DNA of 64,000 nt from Mucilaginibacter xinganensis (GTDB taxonomy: Bacteria; Bacteroidota; Bacteroidia; Sphingobacteriales; Sphingobacteriaceae): contig NZ_CP022743.1 of the NCBI RefSeq assembly GCF_002257585.1, positions 3,410,001-3,474,000 on the forward strand, given 5' to 3'. Under the pieces are notes generated by a model. That model had not been told where the DNA came from, did not search any database, and saw only the letters and a list, made by a program, of their open reading frames with translations. Positions 25,802-34,974 of the stretch are shown in pieces. How positions within the stretch are numbered: the first letter of the stretch is position 1; every line of letters starts with the position of its first letter. The translations under genes and the position numbers were made by a program.

Positions 25802-28800
25802 TCAACCTGGTATTTTTAAAAATTCTCCGTCTTTTACAATACTCCCGGCAGCCAGGCTCAGGTCAACAGCATGCATCAAATCATTCCTTATATCTTCCGT
25901 TACCCGGTTAAACCCAAGCGTTTTAGCCACTATTGAAACAGCAGCCTCCCGTTGTATTCCTATCGCTTCCGCTACAACTTTTTTAATAGCCAAATCAATT
26001 TCTTCAGAGGCAATATATTGCAGCTTTTTTGAAGTTGATGAAAGATTGCTCCTGTCGCGCAACAGCGGCAGTTCCATTCCCTTTGGCCAAATAAAATCAC
26101 CAACAGCTTTTACAGCTGCTGTTTGCTTTGCATAATCAGCAGCCTGATTTATAGTGTATTTAACCCTTGAGCTTATCTTTACACCAGCAGCATCTGCCAT
26201 TCGGCGCACCATCTCATCAAAATGAACGGGCCCTTCCGTTTTCGCTATCAGCGTTATCCACGCAGCAAGTTGAGCGAAAGAATGGAGGTGTAAATCTTGC
26301 CTGGAAACTTCGGCTGGTAGTGTTGTAATTTCGTAAAGCGGAAGGCCGCTTTTAACTTCGGCACCCTTTTCCCGGTTAACCTGTACTACCTCGTGGCCCG
26401 CTGTTTCTTCTGCACTATCATCGTTTACAGTAAGTTCTTTGGCCTTTTCAATTGCAGCAACCAATCGGTTCAATTCGAGTTTAGGGTTTCGAAACCAGTC
26501 TGTGCTCCAGATCCGAAAGATCTTCCAGCCCATCGTTTCCATAACTTGCTTACGCAGGCGGTCCCTGTCGCTCGCTGACTTTGCCGACGCATAGGCTTCC
26601 CCATCGCACTCAATCCCCAAAATATATCGTCCCGGATTAAGTGAATCAACAATTGCCAAATCAATATAAAAAGCTTCCGAACCTACTTTCTTCCTTACCG
26701 TGTAGCCATTGGCGGCAAGCTGGTCGGCCACCTCGTCTTCAAAAGGCCGGTTCCTGTTGATAATTGCTTCACCTGGCGTGTCAAAACGGCCATGTTGTGC
26801 AAAATAAAGAAAGCTTTTCAGCGCCCTTATTCCAAATTTCGTTGATTCAGTTGGTTTTATATCTTCAGCGGTGATATTTGTAAACACTTCGCACCGCAAC
26901 TTTGCACGGGTTATTAATACATTTAACCGCCGCTCGCCGCCTTCATTGTTTAACGGGCCGAAACTCATCGGCACCTTACCTTCTTCCGTTCGCCCATAGC
27001 CTATACTAATAAAAATAACATCACGCTCGTCGCCCTGAACATTCTCCAGATTTTTTACAAAGAAAGGTTCATGCACATGGTTGCGAAAAAAGTTCTCCAA
27101 TTCGGGATGGAGTCTCCGTCGTCCTTCCAGTGTGTTTTGAATAGCCTGCATTTGCGCAGTGCTAAAAGCAACCACGCCAAGACTTTGTTTGGCATTGTGT
27201 AGAGCATGATAGATAACGGCATCCGCAACTGCTTCCGCCTCCAGCGGGTTCGTCCGGGTATTTCCCCTGTCATAAACCGCATTTTCCAGGTGGTGGAAGG
27301 AAAGCCCCATACGTGTTTTTGAACCGGGACTTGGAAATATCACCAATTTATTTTCGTAAAACTCCCTGTTCGAAAGACTGATGAGCGATTCGTGCCTGCT
27401 GCGATAATGCCACCTTAACATCCGCTGTGGCGCCCCTTGTGCATCACACATGCCCAATATACTTTGCAGGTCGGCGGTTACGTTGTCCTCGTCTTCAATT
27501 TCAGTATTTAATTTATCAAAAAAACTTGTGGGCGGTAGTTGTTTTGAATCGCCTACAACTACCAACTGCTTAGCCCTTGCTATAGCACCCAATGCCTCAA
27601 CAGGCCTTACCTGGCTGGCTTCGTCAAATATAACCAGGTCAAATTCAATACTACCCGGGGCAAAAAAGTTAGCTATCGACATTGGGCTCATCATAATAAC
27701 CGGCTTAATAGCCTGGATAGCCAGGGCAGCTTCCGAAATTAATTTACGAATAGGCATTAACCGCGATTTTTTATTAAACTCGCTCCGCAAAATATTTACC
27801 TGGCCACCAGCTTGCTGCCGTGGTACGCCTTCCCAATGTTTAAGGGCCACCCGTGCACGATTGTAATGCAGGTTAAGCAGATCGAGCTTTTTAAACTTTT
27901 CTATTACCTCCTCGTGACTGGCGCGTTCAAACTTCACCAGCGCCGGATTAAACGAAAAAGCTTGCTCAATAAGATATTCATACCAGGTTTTTTGCAGTGC
28001 AGTTTTCAAATATACAGCGGCTGCCTCCCATTCTAAAGAAGTGTTAATTAAAACTGACAGCCCTTCCTCCCCGGCAACCTTAGCCAGGTTATTCCAGGCA
28101 ATCATTTTTTGAAGCTCCGCCAAGCGGCTTATCCAGTCTTCAATAGTTTGCTGCTGAACCCGAAAAAATAATTGATTTATGGAGGTGCCGGGTGACCGTA
28201 CCGCCGGATCGATCTGTAACTTATCCAAAACGGCTTGCAAACTTTGCTCTTGTGTATCAAGTTTCAGGGAAAGTTGATCGAAGCTAGCTTTTGCTGAACT
28301 ACTTTGTTCTGTTTTTAACAGGTATTCAATAATTGTCCTTGGAACGGAGCCTCCGGCAATCGCCGTTTGTAGCTGAGCGAGATAATAGGCGACTTTCAAT
28401 AACGCGTCCCAGTCTGACCGCTGCTTCATCCAACGTTTTCCAAATAATCTTGTGGCAAGCGGCTCAAGCTCGTTTAAAATATTTTCCAGCCTCCGAGATT
28501 CAGAAATTGCATCAACTATCTTAATTTTTTCGGCTGCGCCAGACGGCAACGGTACTTTGCTTATAGATGCGAGCTGCTTTTTACTGTCCCCATAAGCAGC
28601 TATAGTGAATTTATACCATTTATCGCCATAAGCCATAAGGTTTTGGCGCATTTCTAAAACGTTTTGCGCCCATGCCTCTGGCGTTAATAAATCCTTATAT
28701 TGCTGGCGTAGTTCAGCAAAGTGTTTGCCTGCCTCCAATAATTCAGCTATGTCACGCTGGTTTAAAACCCATTCGTCAGTATCTATATTGACCCCTTTTA

Positions 28801-30463
28801 GATCAGGACGCTGGTAGGCCAGCTTACACAATTCTAAAAGCTTACCTGCACCCTGCCTGTTGTTAGGTGTGTCAACGCCAAACTGGCCCGCAATAGTTTC
28901 AGCTGCCATTTGCAATTCTGTTAAAGCCAGTAATGCAACTGATAGTAATTGCTGGATAGCCTGTTCCTCATGCGGCAATAAAATAGTAAGGCGGCTCCCC
29001 CAAAAGAGTAACTTTGCAGGTATACCGATGTCCGTCAAGCGTGTCTGTATCCTGTCGGCCATAGCTTCCGCGCGGCTTATACGGTCCACATTCCATTTCT
29101 CAATTTCTGCGAGGGCTATCTTTGGCAAATGCTGTTGCGACGATACTTTAGAAATAGCAAGTAAAAACCCGATAACCATCTGGGCAGATAAACCGCTCCC
29201 TATAATAGCATTGTTTATCGCATTGCAATATTCGTTCAGTTCATTTCGATACGTTTCAAGCAAAAGCAGTTCCTGCTGAATTGAGTCAAAATTAGGTTTC
29301 CCAAGCTCAAGCACCCGCTTTAATTCTTCGTGCAGTTCTTTTTTATTTGCTTTGTGGCTATGAAGTTCCAGGCAGGCTTCACCCAAATTAATAGCATCCA
29401 GGCGTCTTTTCACGACATCAAGGGCGGCCATTTTTTCGGCCACAAACAATACCTTTTTTCCTTGCCCCACCGCGTTAGCTATCATATTGGTAATGGTTTG
29501 GGATTTCCCTGTTCCCGGGGGGCCCTGTATTACCATATTTCTGCCTTCATTTACGGCCAGCATAGCCAGCACCTGGGAACTGTCTGCATCAACTACCTGG
29601 AACAAATCGTTAGCAACAGTATCCGTATCCAGATAATCATCTTCGGTTGCAGTAGGTTCGGCATCTTTAAAACCATCTGTAAAAAGGGCACTGATGTTGG
29701 GATGATTGTACGGCAGTTCATTTTCCGGCCATTTACTGCTATCCAAGTCATGATAGATCATAAACTTACCAAATGAAAAAAAGCCTAACTCTATGGCATC
29801 GCGTTCGATTTCCCAGTTGGAATAACGGGCAATGCGACTTTTGATATCAGCAAAATACTGTTCAATGTTAAACTCATCTGTTTCGGGAAGATCAGGAATT
29901 GTTACATTAAAATCAGTGAGCATTTTTGCCTGCAGCGAAAGATTAGCGCCGATTTCTACCCCGCTGTACTTAAGCCTGAAACGTTCATTTGCACTTGACC
30001 GCTCCAGTAACACAGGTACGAGCAGCAGTGGTGCCCGCCTTACATCCCCGTTATTACCATCCTCATACCAATTTAACATTCCCAGTGAAAGATATAACGA
30101 GTTGACACCTTGCTCTTCGATGCTTGTCCGCGCAAAATAATAAGTATTTAAAAGCTTTACCTGTAGTTTAACATCATTTTCACTGGTTTGAAGTTTGGTA
30201 TCCTGGTAAGCTTCCTGCAGTTCGGGTTGCGAAAGCACAGGCAACAAAGTCCCCTCTTCCCCGTTTGGGTTTTCAGGAAGCCCCAAAAATGTCATTGCTT
30301 TATTTTGCTTTGCCAGTATGTCATATATAAAAACCGACTTTTCCTGTATAATGTGCAACCCGCGGGCTTTTGATGTTTTGTAATTAAGTAAAGGATTGCG
30401 TAAACCAAGATCCAATAATTCTTTACGCGATGCCTCCAGGCGGGATAAAATAGTTTCCTGCAT
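25802..30463 (-). CDS. DUF4011 SF1 helicase with Vsr-like nuclease and DUF3320
   Basis: A 1553-residue protein. Residues about 1-200 match DUF4011 (LLDLGLRNPLLNYK near 16-29). The helicase has Walker A GPPGTGKS at 314-321 (K320), Walker B DEAS at 947-950, GDSKQLPPTSFFD, and C-terminal LNVLITRAKLRCEVFT. A restriction-like (MTES_1575/Vsr-type) nuclease follows, with E1285 and D1287 in GIECDGEAY and then WKIFRIWSTDWF. DUF3320 closes the protein (about 1400-1470). Large helicase-nucleases of this plan are often found near defence genes; a role against foreign DNA is an inference. No partner subunit is adjacent. Confidence 0.9.
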   Translation of the reverse strand: MQETILSRLEASRKELLDLGLRNPLLNYKTSKARGLHIIQEKSVFIYDILAKQNKAMTFLGLPENPNGEEGTLLPVLSQPELQEAYQDTKLQTSENDVKLQVKLLNTYYFARTSIEEQGVNSLYLSLGMLNWYEDGNNGDVRRAPLLLVPVLLERSSANERFRLKYSGVEIGANLSLQAKMLTDFNVTIPDLPETDEFNIEQYFADIKSRIARYSNWEIERDAIELGFFSFGKFMIYHDLDSSKWPENELPYNHPNISALFTDGFKDAEPTATEDDYLDTDTVANDLFQVVDADSSQVLAMLAVNEGRNMVIQGPPGTGKSQTITNMIANAVGQGKKVLFVAEKMAALDVVKRRLDAINLGEACLELHSHKANKKELHEELKRVLELGKPNFDSIQQELLLLETYRNELNEYCNAINNAIIGSGLSAQMVIGFLLAISKVSSQQHLPKIALAEIEKWNVDRISRAEAMADRIQTRLTDIGIPAKLLFWGSRLTILLPHEEQAIQQLLSVALLALTELQMAAETIAGQFGVDTPNNRQGAGKLLELCKLAYQRPDLKGVNIDTDEWVLNQRDIAELLEAGKHFAELRQQYKDLLTPEAWAQNVLEMRQNLMAYGDKWYKFTIAAYGDSKKQLASISKVPLPSGAAEKIKIVDAISESRRLENILNELEPLATRLFGKRWMKQRSDWDALLKVAYYLAQLQTAIAGGSVPRTIIEYLLKTEQSSSAKASFDQLSLKLDTQEQSLQAVLDKLQIDPAVRSPGTSINQLFFRVQQQTIEDWISRLAELQKMIAWNNLAKVAGEEGLSVLINTSLEWEAAAVYLKTALQKTWYEYLIEQAFSFNPALVKFERASHEEVIEKFKKLDLLNLHYNRARVALKHWEGVPRQQAGGQVNILRSEFNKKSRLMPIRKLISEAALAIQAIKPVIMMSPMSIANFFAPGSIEFDLVIFDEASQVRPVEALGAIARAKQLVVVGDSKQLPPTSFFDKLNTEIEDEDNVTADLQSILGMCDAQGAPQRMLRWHYRSRHESLISLSNREFYENKLVIFPSPGSKTRMGLSFHHLENAVYDRGNTRTNPLEAEAVADAVIYHALHNAKQSLGVVAFSTAQMQAIQNTLEGRRRLHPELENFFRNHVHEPFFVKNLENVQGDERDVIFISIGYGRTEEGKVPMSFGPLNNEGGERRLNVLITRAKLRCEVFTNITAEDIKPTESTKFGIRALKSFLYFAQHGRFDTPGEAIINRNRPFEDEVADQLAANGYTVRKKVGSEAFYIDLAIVDSLNPGRYILGIECDGEAYASAKSASDRDRLRKQVMETMGWKIFRIWSTDWFRNPKLELNRLVAAIEKAKELTVNDDSAEETAGHEVVQVNREKGAEVKSGLPLYEITTLPAEVSRQDLHLHSFAQLAAWITLIAKTEGPVHFDEMVRRMADAAGVKISSRVKYTINQAADYAKQTAAVKAVGDFIWPKGMELPLLRDRSNLSSTSKKLQYIASEEIDLAIKKVVAEAIGIQREAAVSIVAKTLGFNRVTEDIRNDLMHAVDLSLAAGSIVKDGEFLKIPG

Positions 30464-30559
30464 AGTATTGTTTAAGAAATTATAAACATACGGATTATTA
30501 GTGACCGACCATCGGGCCGATAAATACTGTCAAATTAAATAACAGTAAAGTACATTTTA

Positions 30560-30593
30560 TTAAACAATAAAGGCGATCTCTAAAGACCGCCCT
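30560..30593 (-). terminator. Terminator of the lmo0937-like gene
   Basis: On the minus strand, stem GGCGGTCT (30591-30584) and AGATCGCC (30579-30572, one mismatch) with a 4-nt loop, followed by TTTATTGTTT. It lies 33 bp past the small gene's stop. Confidence 0.6.
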
Positions 30594-30625
30594 CAATGTT
30601 TTCAACTTATTTATGAATAATTATT

Positions 30626-30781
30626 TCAGACCGTTGTCGGGTTCCTGATAATTCCAATAAGAAATGCAATTATAGCAATTACCAATAATGCATGAATTAA
30701 ACCTGTTGCTGAGTACGCAAATACCCCTATCGCCCATCCAATTATCATAATGACTGCGATGATATAAAGTAGTGATCTCAT
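30626..30781 (-). CDS. lmo0937-family small membrane protein, 51 aa
   Basis: A short frame from ATG at 30781 to TGA at 30626. The product begins MRSLLYIIAVIMIIGWAIGV and has two hydrophobic helices joined by a short SATGLIH turn, ending in a basic RNPTTV tail. This matches the lmo0937-type family of about 50 residues (LLYIIAVILVILWAIGF / GLIHILLVIAIIA pattern), widespread and of unknown function. It has its own terminator and a possible sigma-54-like promoter, so it is probably monocistronic. Confidence 0.82.
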   Translation of the reverse strand: MRSLLYIIAVIMIIGWAIGVFAYSATGLIHALLVIAIIAFLIGIIRNPTTV

Positions 30782-30814
30782 AGTGTTGTTTTTTTAGTTA
30801 AATGTATTACCTAT

Positions 30815-30834
30815 CACTTAAAAACCGTGCCAAA
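30815..30834 (-). promoter_or_regulatory. Possible sigma-54-like promoter of the lmo0937-like gene
   Basis: On the minus strand, TTTGGCACGGTTTTTAAGTG. The TTGGCAC part matches a sigma-54 -24 element; five bases later TTAA stands where TTGC is expected at -12 (two mismatches). The predicted start would be about 20 nt before the ATG. Suggestive only. Confidence 0.3.
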
Positions 30835-30960
30835 GTATTTGCTGCTTTTATTTGTACGGTGACTGTAAAAGTTGTTTGGTAAAACGTACGGTTGTGAGTA
30901 CAGGATATTAGATATACCCGGAAGTAATGGGTATAAAAACGCAGCGTTGCCAAGAGTTTG

Positions 30961-31857
30961 TTACTCCCTGACCGGCTCAATAAAGATCTGTTTTATTTTA
31001 GGGAATTCCATTTGAATGGCTTTAGTGATGCGTTCAATAGCATCGGTAATCTGGCGCGTAGTTAAATCATCTTTGAAAACTGTGTTCAATTGCAACAAAA
31101 CCTCTTCCGGTGACATGTAAGTACTGAAATGCTTTTTTACTTTAATAACAGCGATGTCAGACTGGGTGAGCATTATAATTTTCCGGAGCGTTTTGCGGCT
31201 TGTAGATTCGCCAAGCAACAAACTCTTGCTTTCGCGCACTAACACCGCCGAAATACACACCATTATCAGACCAATAGTCATTGATGCAATGCTGTCATAG
31301 TAAGCGTTATTAAGCAGGTGGCCTAAAAAGACTCCCAAAAAAGCAACTATCAATCCCAGCAAATCGCCTACATCTCCTAAAAGTACGATGATTGTTGATG
31401 AGTCCCTGGTTTGCTTTATTGCTTTCCAAAATGGAATGCTGCCGCGTTGCCTGTTAAATTCTTTTCCTGTAAAATAAAGGGATACACAGGTAAATATAAA
31501 TGCTATAATCAAAACACTGTAATCCCAGGCCTGGTGATCATCAAGTACCGGATGCTCCAACCGCAATACTCCCTGGTAAACGGACACACATCCGCCCAAA
31601 ACAAATATCATTAATGATACTATAAATGACCAGAAATACAGCTCCTTCCCGTATCCAAACGGCCTGCTAAGATCCGCTTTACGCCTGCTGTTTTTAATCC
31701 CCCATATAATCAAAAGCTGGCTTACAGCGTCAATTATAGAATGAACCCCTTCAGATACCATTGACGAACTGCCGGTAAATGTAGCTGCAGTAAATTTTGA
31801 TGTTGCAATAAGCAAATCAACAGCCAAAGAAACATAAATAAAAGTTTTTGATTTCAT
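30961..31857 (-). CDS. Cation diffusion facilitator transporter (paralogue 2)
   Basis: A 298-residue CDF metal/proton antiporter, clearly related to the one at 3281: shared SEG(I/V)HS(L/I)(V/I)D, RPFGYGKELYFWSF, KEFNRQRG and LVRES(H/K)SLLLGE. Transport residues are H39-x3-D43 in segment 2 and D-x2-D (GDVGDLLG) in segment 5; the neighbouring Glu of paralogue 1 is Gly here, so metal choice may differ. It is monocistronic. The start ATG at 31857 is followed directly by the first helix. Confidence 0.9.
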   Translation of the reverse strand: MKSKTFIYVSLAVDLLIATSKFTAATFTGSSSMVSEGVHSIIDAVSQLLIIWGIKNSRRKADLSRPFGYGKELYFWSFIVSLMIFVLGGCVSVYQGVLRLEHPVLDDHQAWDYSVLIIAFIFTCVSLYFTGKEFNRQRGSIPFWKAIKQTRDSSTIIVLLGDVGDLLGLIVAFLGVFLGHLLNNAYYDSIASMTIGLIMVCISAVLVRESKSLLLGESTSRKTLRKIIMLTQSDIAVIKVKKHFSTYMSPEEVLLQLNTVFKDDLTTRQITDAIERITKAIQMEFPKIKQIFIEPVRE

Positions 31858-31950
31858 CCTTGCGGTACAACACGCCTTTGATAAATTAGTTGAATAGATA
31901 AGTTATTACTAACTAAACCTTTTTAATCTAACTTCCGGAATAAAAAGAAG

Positions 31951-33375
31951 TCAATCCGGATCTTCGCCTTTAACAAAAAACTGCTTGTTAAAATTAACCA
32001 AATAAAGTTCCGTAACAGCACGGGTGCATGCAGTGTAAAACCAACGCAAAAAATCAGTATTAACCATTTCTTCCGTTAGATACCCCTGGTCAATAAACAC
32101 CGCATCCCATTGCCCGCCCTGCGCCTTGTGACAGGTGATCGCGTAGGCAAATTTTATTTGCAGTGCGTTATAGTAAGGATTTTGCTTAAGCTCGTTCCAC
32201 TTAGCTCGTTTATTGGGAATATGCTCATAGTCTTTCATCACTTCCTGGTAAAATCTTTTTTGATCGTCCTGCAACAAAGCAGGTGCCTCTGAATACAAGG
32301 TATCCATCATTATCTTACAGTCAATAACCGGATCTTCTGCGTAATCAATAAATTCCAGCTGCACATCGGCAAAGCGAAAACCATACATATCCTCAAAGCG
32401 GCGAACCTTTTTTATGCGGGCAATATCCCCATTGGCTATAAACCCGGTACTGTTTTCTTCCTTTTCCTGCATCCAGAAATAGTTATTCTTTACCACCATC
32501 ACCTGGTCGCCCCCGGTAAGCTCTTCCTCGCGGTACAAAATCCGGTTCCTAATTTGCCGATTATAGGCATTCGCATTTTTGTTCGACCTGCAAATAACCA
32601 GCGTATTATCATTACCATATTTATTATAAGCGTAATTAAGCCCTTCCTCAAGCATATCCCCTCTCATGCTGTACACATCCTTATAGCCTTTGGTAATTAT
32701 CTGAGGCATCTTTTCCTTGCCACGTCTAATGATATCCCTAACCTTTGTAACATTAAACAATATGCCCGAGTCTTTTTGCTGGCGCAGCACGTCGGTAAGT
32801 TCATAGGTAAATATATCAAGGCCAAACCTGTCTTTCATAAATTTAGGGTTGAGGGCCGGGCTGTCATCTGAGCCCACGGGCGGCAACTGTGCTGTATCGC
32901 CAACCAGCATCAGTTTACAGTTTTTTGTATTATAGGTGTAATTTATCAGGTCATATAACAGCGAGGCTTTCTGGCCGATACCAATATCGTCAGATATCAT
33001 TGAAGCCTCATCAACAATAAAAAGTGTATTTTCTGCAATATTATCTCCAATTAAGAAACCCTCATCAAGGTTAGCCGCTGATTTTTTACGATAGATCTTT
33101 TTATGAATGGTGAAAGCCTTTCTACCTGAATAAGCCGTGATCACCTTTGCTGCGCGCCCGGTAGGTGCCAGCAATACATATTTAAAGTTATAGCTGCGTA
33201 AAGCCTTTACCAGCGCACTTACTATAGTGGTTTTGCCCGTACCGGCGTACCCTTTTAAAATAAAACATTCGTAGCCATTATTGCTTAGCAAAAACTCATC
33301 AATCTTGCCAAACAGTTCCAATTGTTGTTGCGTGGCTTCGTGCGGAAATGCTTTTTGAATATTATCGGCGGGCAT
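31951..33375 (-). CDS. RecD-like SF1B DNA helicase
   Basis: A 474-residue ATP-dependent helicase: Walker A GYAGTGKT at 42-49, LLAPTGRAAKVI (motif Ia), FIVDEASMI (motif II), VGDTAQLPPVGSDDSP (motif III), ELTDVLRQ (IV), and near the C-terminus ITCHKAQGGQWDAVFID and WFYTACTRAVTELYLV (V/VI), giving the UvrD_C_2 region. It resembles T4 Dda/RecD2-type 5'-3' helicases but lacks the long N-terminal domain of RecD2. A repair or replication-restart role is likely. It is monocistronic, with a 274 bp divergent gap upstream. Confidence 0.9.
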   Translation of the reverse strand: MPADNIQKAFPHEATQQQLELFGKIDEFLLSNNGYECFILKGYAGTGKTTIVSALVKALRSYNFKYVLLAPTGRAAKVITAYSGRKAFTIHKKIYRKKSAANLDEGFLIGDNIAENTLFIVDEASMISDDIGIGQKASLLYDLINYTYNTKNCKLMLVGDTAQLPPVGSDDSPALNPKFMKDRFGLDIFTYELTDVLRQQKDSGILFNVTKVRDIIRRGKEKMPQIITKGYKDVYSMRGDMLEEGLNYAYNKYGNDNTLVICRSNKNANAYNRQIRNRILYREEELTGGDQVMVVKNNYFWMQEKEENSTGFIANGDIARIKKVRRFEDMYGFRFADVQLEFIDYAEDPVIDCKIMMDTLYSEAPALLQDDQKRFYQEVMKDYEHIPNKRAKWNELKQNPYYNALQIKFAYAITCHKAQGGQWDAVFIDQGYLTEEMVNTDFLRWFYTACTRAVTELYLVNFNKQFFVKGEDPD

Positions 33376-33649
33376 TAGTTGGGTAGCTGATTTTGTTAAT
33401 TTATTACAAGGGTAAATTTAAGAATTAATTAACGGGTACCACCATTCATATGCTACGGTTCGGTTAACAACGCCTGTTCTTCAAAATCCGATAACCGGCC
33501 GCCGGACTATTACCACACAGCAACAAGCATCTGGTTATAACGACCTCATTTAATAATGCAATACTGATTTAAAACCCCGAAATGCAACCTACATCCCCGG
33601 GTATCCGTAAGAATGCAGGAAGGTTTTTGCGGATTCTATAACCATCGTT

Positions 33650-34876
33650 ATGAAAAAAATTTACCTCGAATTCCTGAGAGGAGTTTCAACTGTATTTATA
33701 TTAGGCTGGCATATTGCTTTTCTTGCTCCCACAGGTCACCCGACAAGGCTAACCGCGTATTGGGGTACCGACGCCCTGATCATGTTTTTTATGTTATCTG
33801 GCCTGGTTATTAATCTGTCAGAAAGCAAAAAACCCAAATCCAGGTTTGAATTTATACGAAATCGGTTTATCCGTATCTACCCCCAGTTTGTTGTTGGCAT
33901 GTTATTGGCATTTATCGCATTGTATATTACCAGCACCGCATTCCCTTCTTTTAAGACTATCATTGGTAACTTTTTTGTAGTAAGCACCATGGAGGATTAT
34001 ATGGGTTACATTGTTGCCAGTATTCAAAGCAACCTGCCGGTATGGTCTTTGTCTTTTGAGGTTGCCTTTTACGTTTTGTTTGCGTTAACCATTGGCCGCA
34101 ATCAAAAAAAGGTAATGTTTTATTGGTTCCTTCTCTCATTGATAGCTATACCGCTCTATTTCTTCAGGTTAGAGCGCGATGCGCTAACCCACGTCATTGC
34201 TATATTCGCGTTCTCTTCTGTTTGGATAGTTGGATATTACATTTACCAGTACCGCGATTATTTTTATGTAGAAAAATATACCGTTCTTTTTAGCCTGGGG
34301 ATACTGCCGTTAATTTCAAGGATGCAGTTTTCACCAAATTTCTATGATCCGCTTAAGTATTTCATTTTTTCGCTGTTCGCGATCCCTTTTTTCAGGTATT
34401 GCCTGCAACTACCACCCGCAGGGAGGAAAATTAAAATGATCTATTTAGTTGTTCCTCACACCGTATTTGTTATTGCAGCACTTACCATTCGGTATATGCC
34501 CCTAAAAAACGCCATTATTTACAGCACCTTCCCATATCTTTATATGGGAATTGGTTACCTGATCGACGTTTTCAACTTAAAAATCAGGGTGAAAAATTTT
34601 ATCACTAAGTCGGGCGCAATCATGGGTAAATATTCATACCCCCTATATATTACGCATTATACAGTTTTGTTCGTTTTTTCTAAATTACTTCATAATGTAC
34701 TTCTGTATGTGCTGGTTAGTTTACCTATCATCCTGGCAATAGCCTACTCCCTTGAAAACTGGCTGCAACCTGCTGTAATGAATTATTTTAAGAGGAATAA
34801 AGCTGCAGATAGCCCGGCAAATGAACAAAAATTACCCTTTAGGTCAGTTTCTGTCACTCAATCTGGCCGTCAATAA
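33650..34876 (+). CDS. Acyltransferase-3 (OafA-type) membrane protein
   Basis: A 408-residue polytopic protein with about ten hydrophobic segments. The family signature is near the N-terminus: YLEFLRGVSTVFILGWHIAF, with the Arg and His expected of acyl transfer, followed by FFMLSGLVI and a RNRFIRIYPQ stretch near 68-77. Such enzymes O-acylate (usually O-acetylate) surface sugars or lipids in the inner membrane. The C-terminal tail (KRNKAADSPANEQK) is polar. It is not in an obvious operon. It could modify either sugar system described to its right, but that is speculation. Confidence 0.88.
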   Translation: MKKIYLEFLRGVSTVFILGWHIAFLAPTGHPTRLTAYWGTDALIMFFMLSGLVINLSESKKPKSRFEFIRNRFIRIYPQFVVGMLLAFIALYITSTAFPSFKTIIGNFFVVSTMEDYMGYIVASIQSNLPVWSLSFEVAFYVLFALTIGRNQKKVMFYWFLLSLIAIPLYFFRLERDALTHVIAIFAFSSVWIVGYYIYQYRDYFYVEKYTVLFSLGILPLISRMQFSPNFYDPLKYFIFSLFAIPFFRYCLQLPPAGRKIKMIYLVVPHTVFVIAALTIRYMPLKNAIIYSTFPYLYMGIGYLIDVFNLKIRVKNFITKSGAIMGKYSYPLYITHYTVLFVFSKLLHNVLLYVLVSLPIILAIAYSLENWLQPAVMNYFKRNKAADSPANEQKLPFRSVSVTQSGRQ

Positions 34877-34957
34877 TAGCAATTGGTTAATAAATTAAGC
34901 TAAAGCAATAAGGTTGTTAATATTACAGATAGCAGATAGCAAATAACAAAAAATAAT

Positions 34958-34965
34958 TACTTTTG
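34958..34965 (+). promoter_or_regulatory. -7 element (TACTTTTG) of the DUF3822-rsmD genes
   Basis: An exact TAnnTTTG, 9 bp before the ATG at 34975. Transcription would start close to that ATG, so the mRNA may be nearly leaderless, and an alternative ATG at 34963 would overlap the promoter. Confidence 0.35.
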
Positions 34966-34974
34966 CTTATCTGC

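Noticed and set aside
25802..33375. Possible defence island formed by the DUF4011 helicase and the RecD-like helicase
   Set aside because: They are separated by a small membrane gene and a CDF transporter with their own signals, and no methylase, toxin or integrase is nearby. Treated as separate genes.
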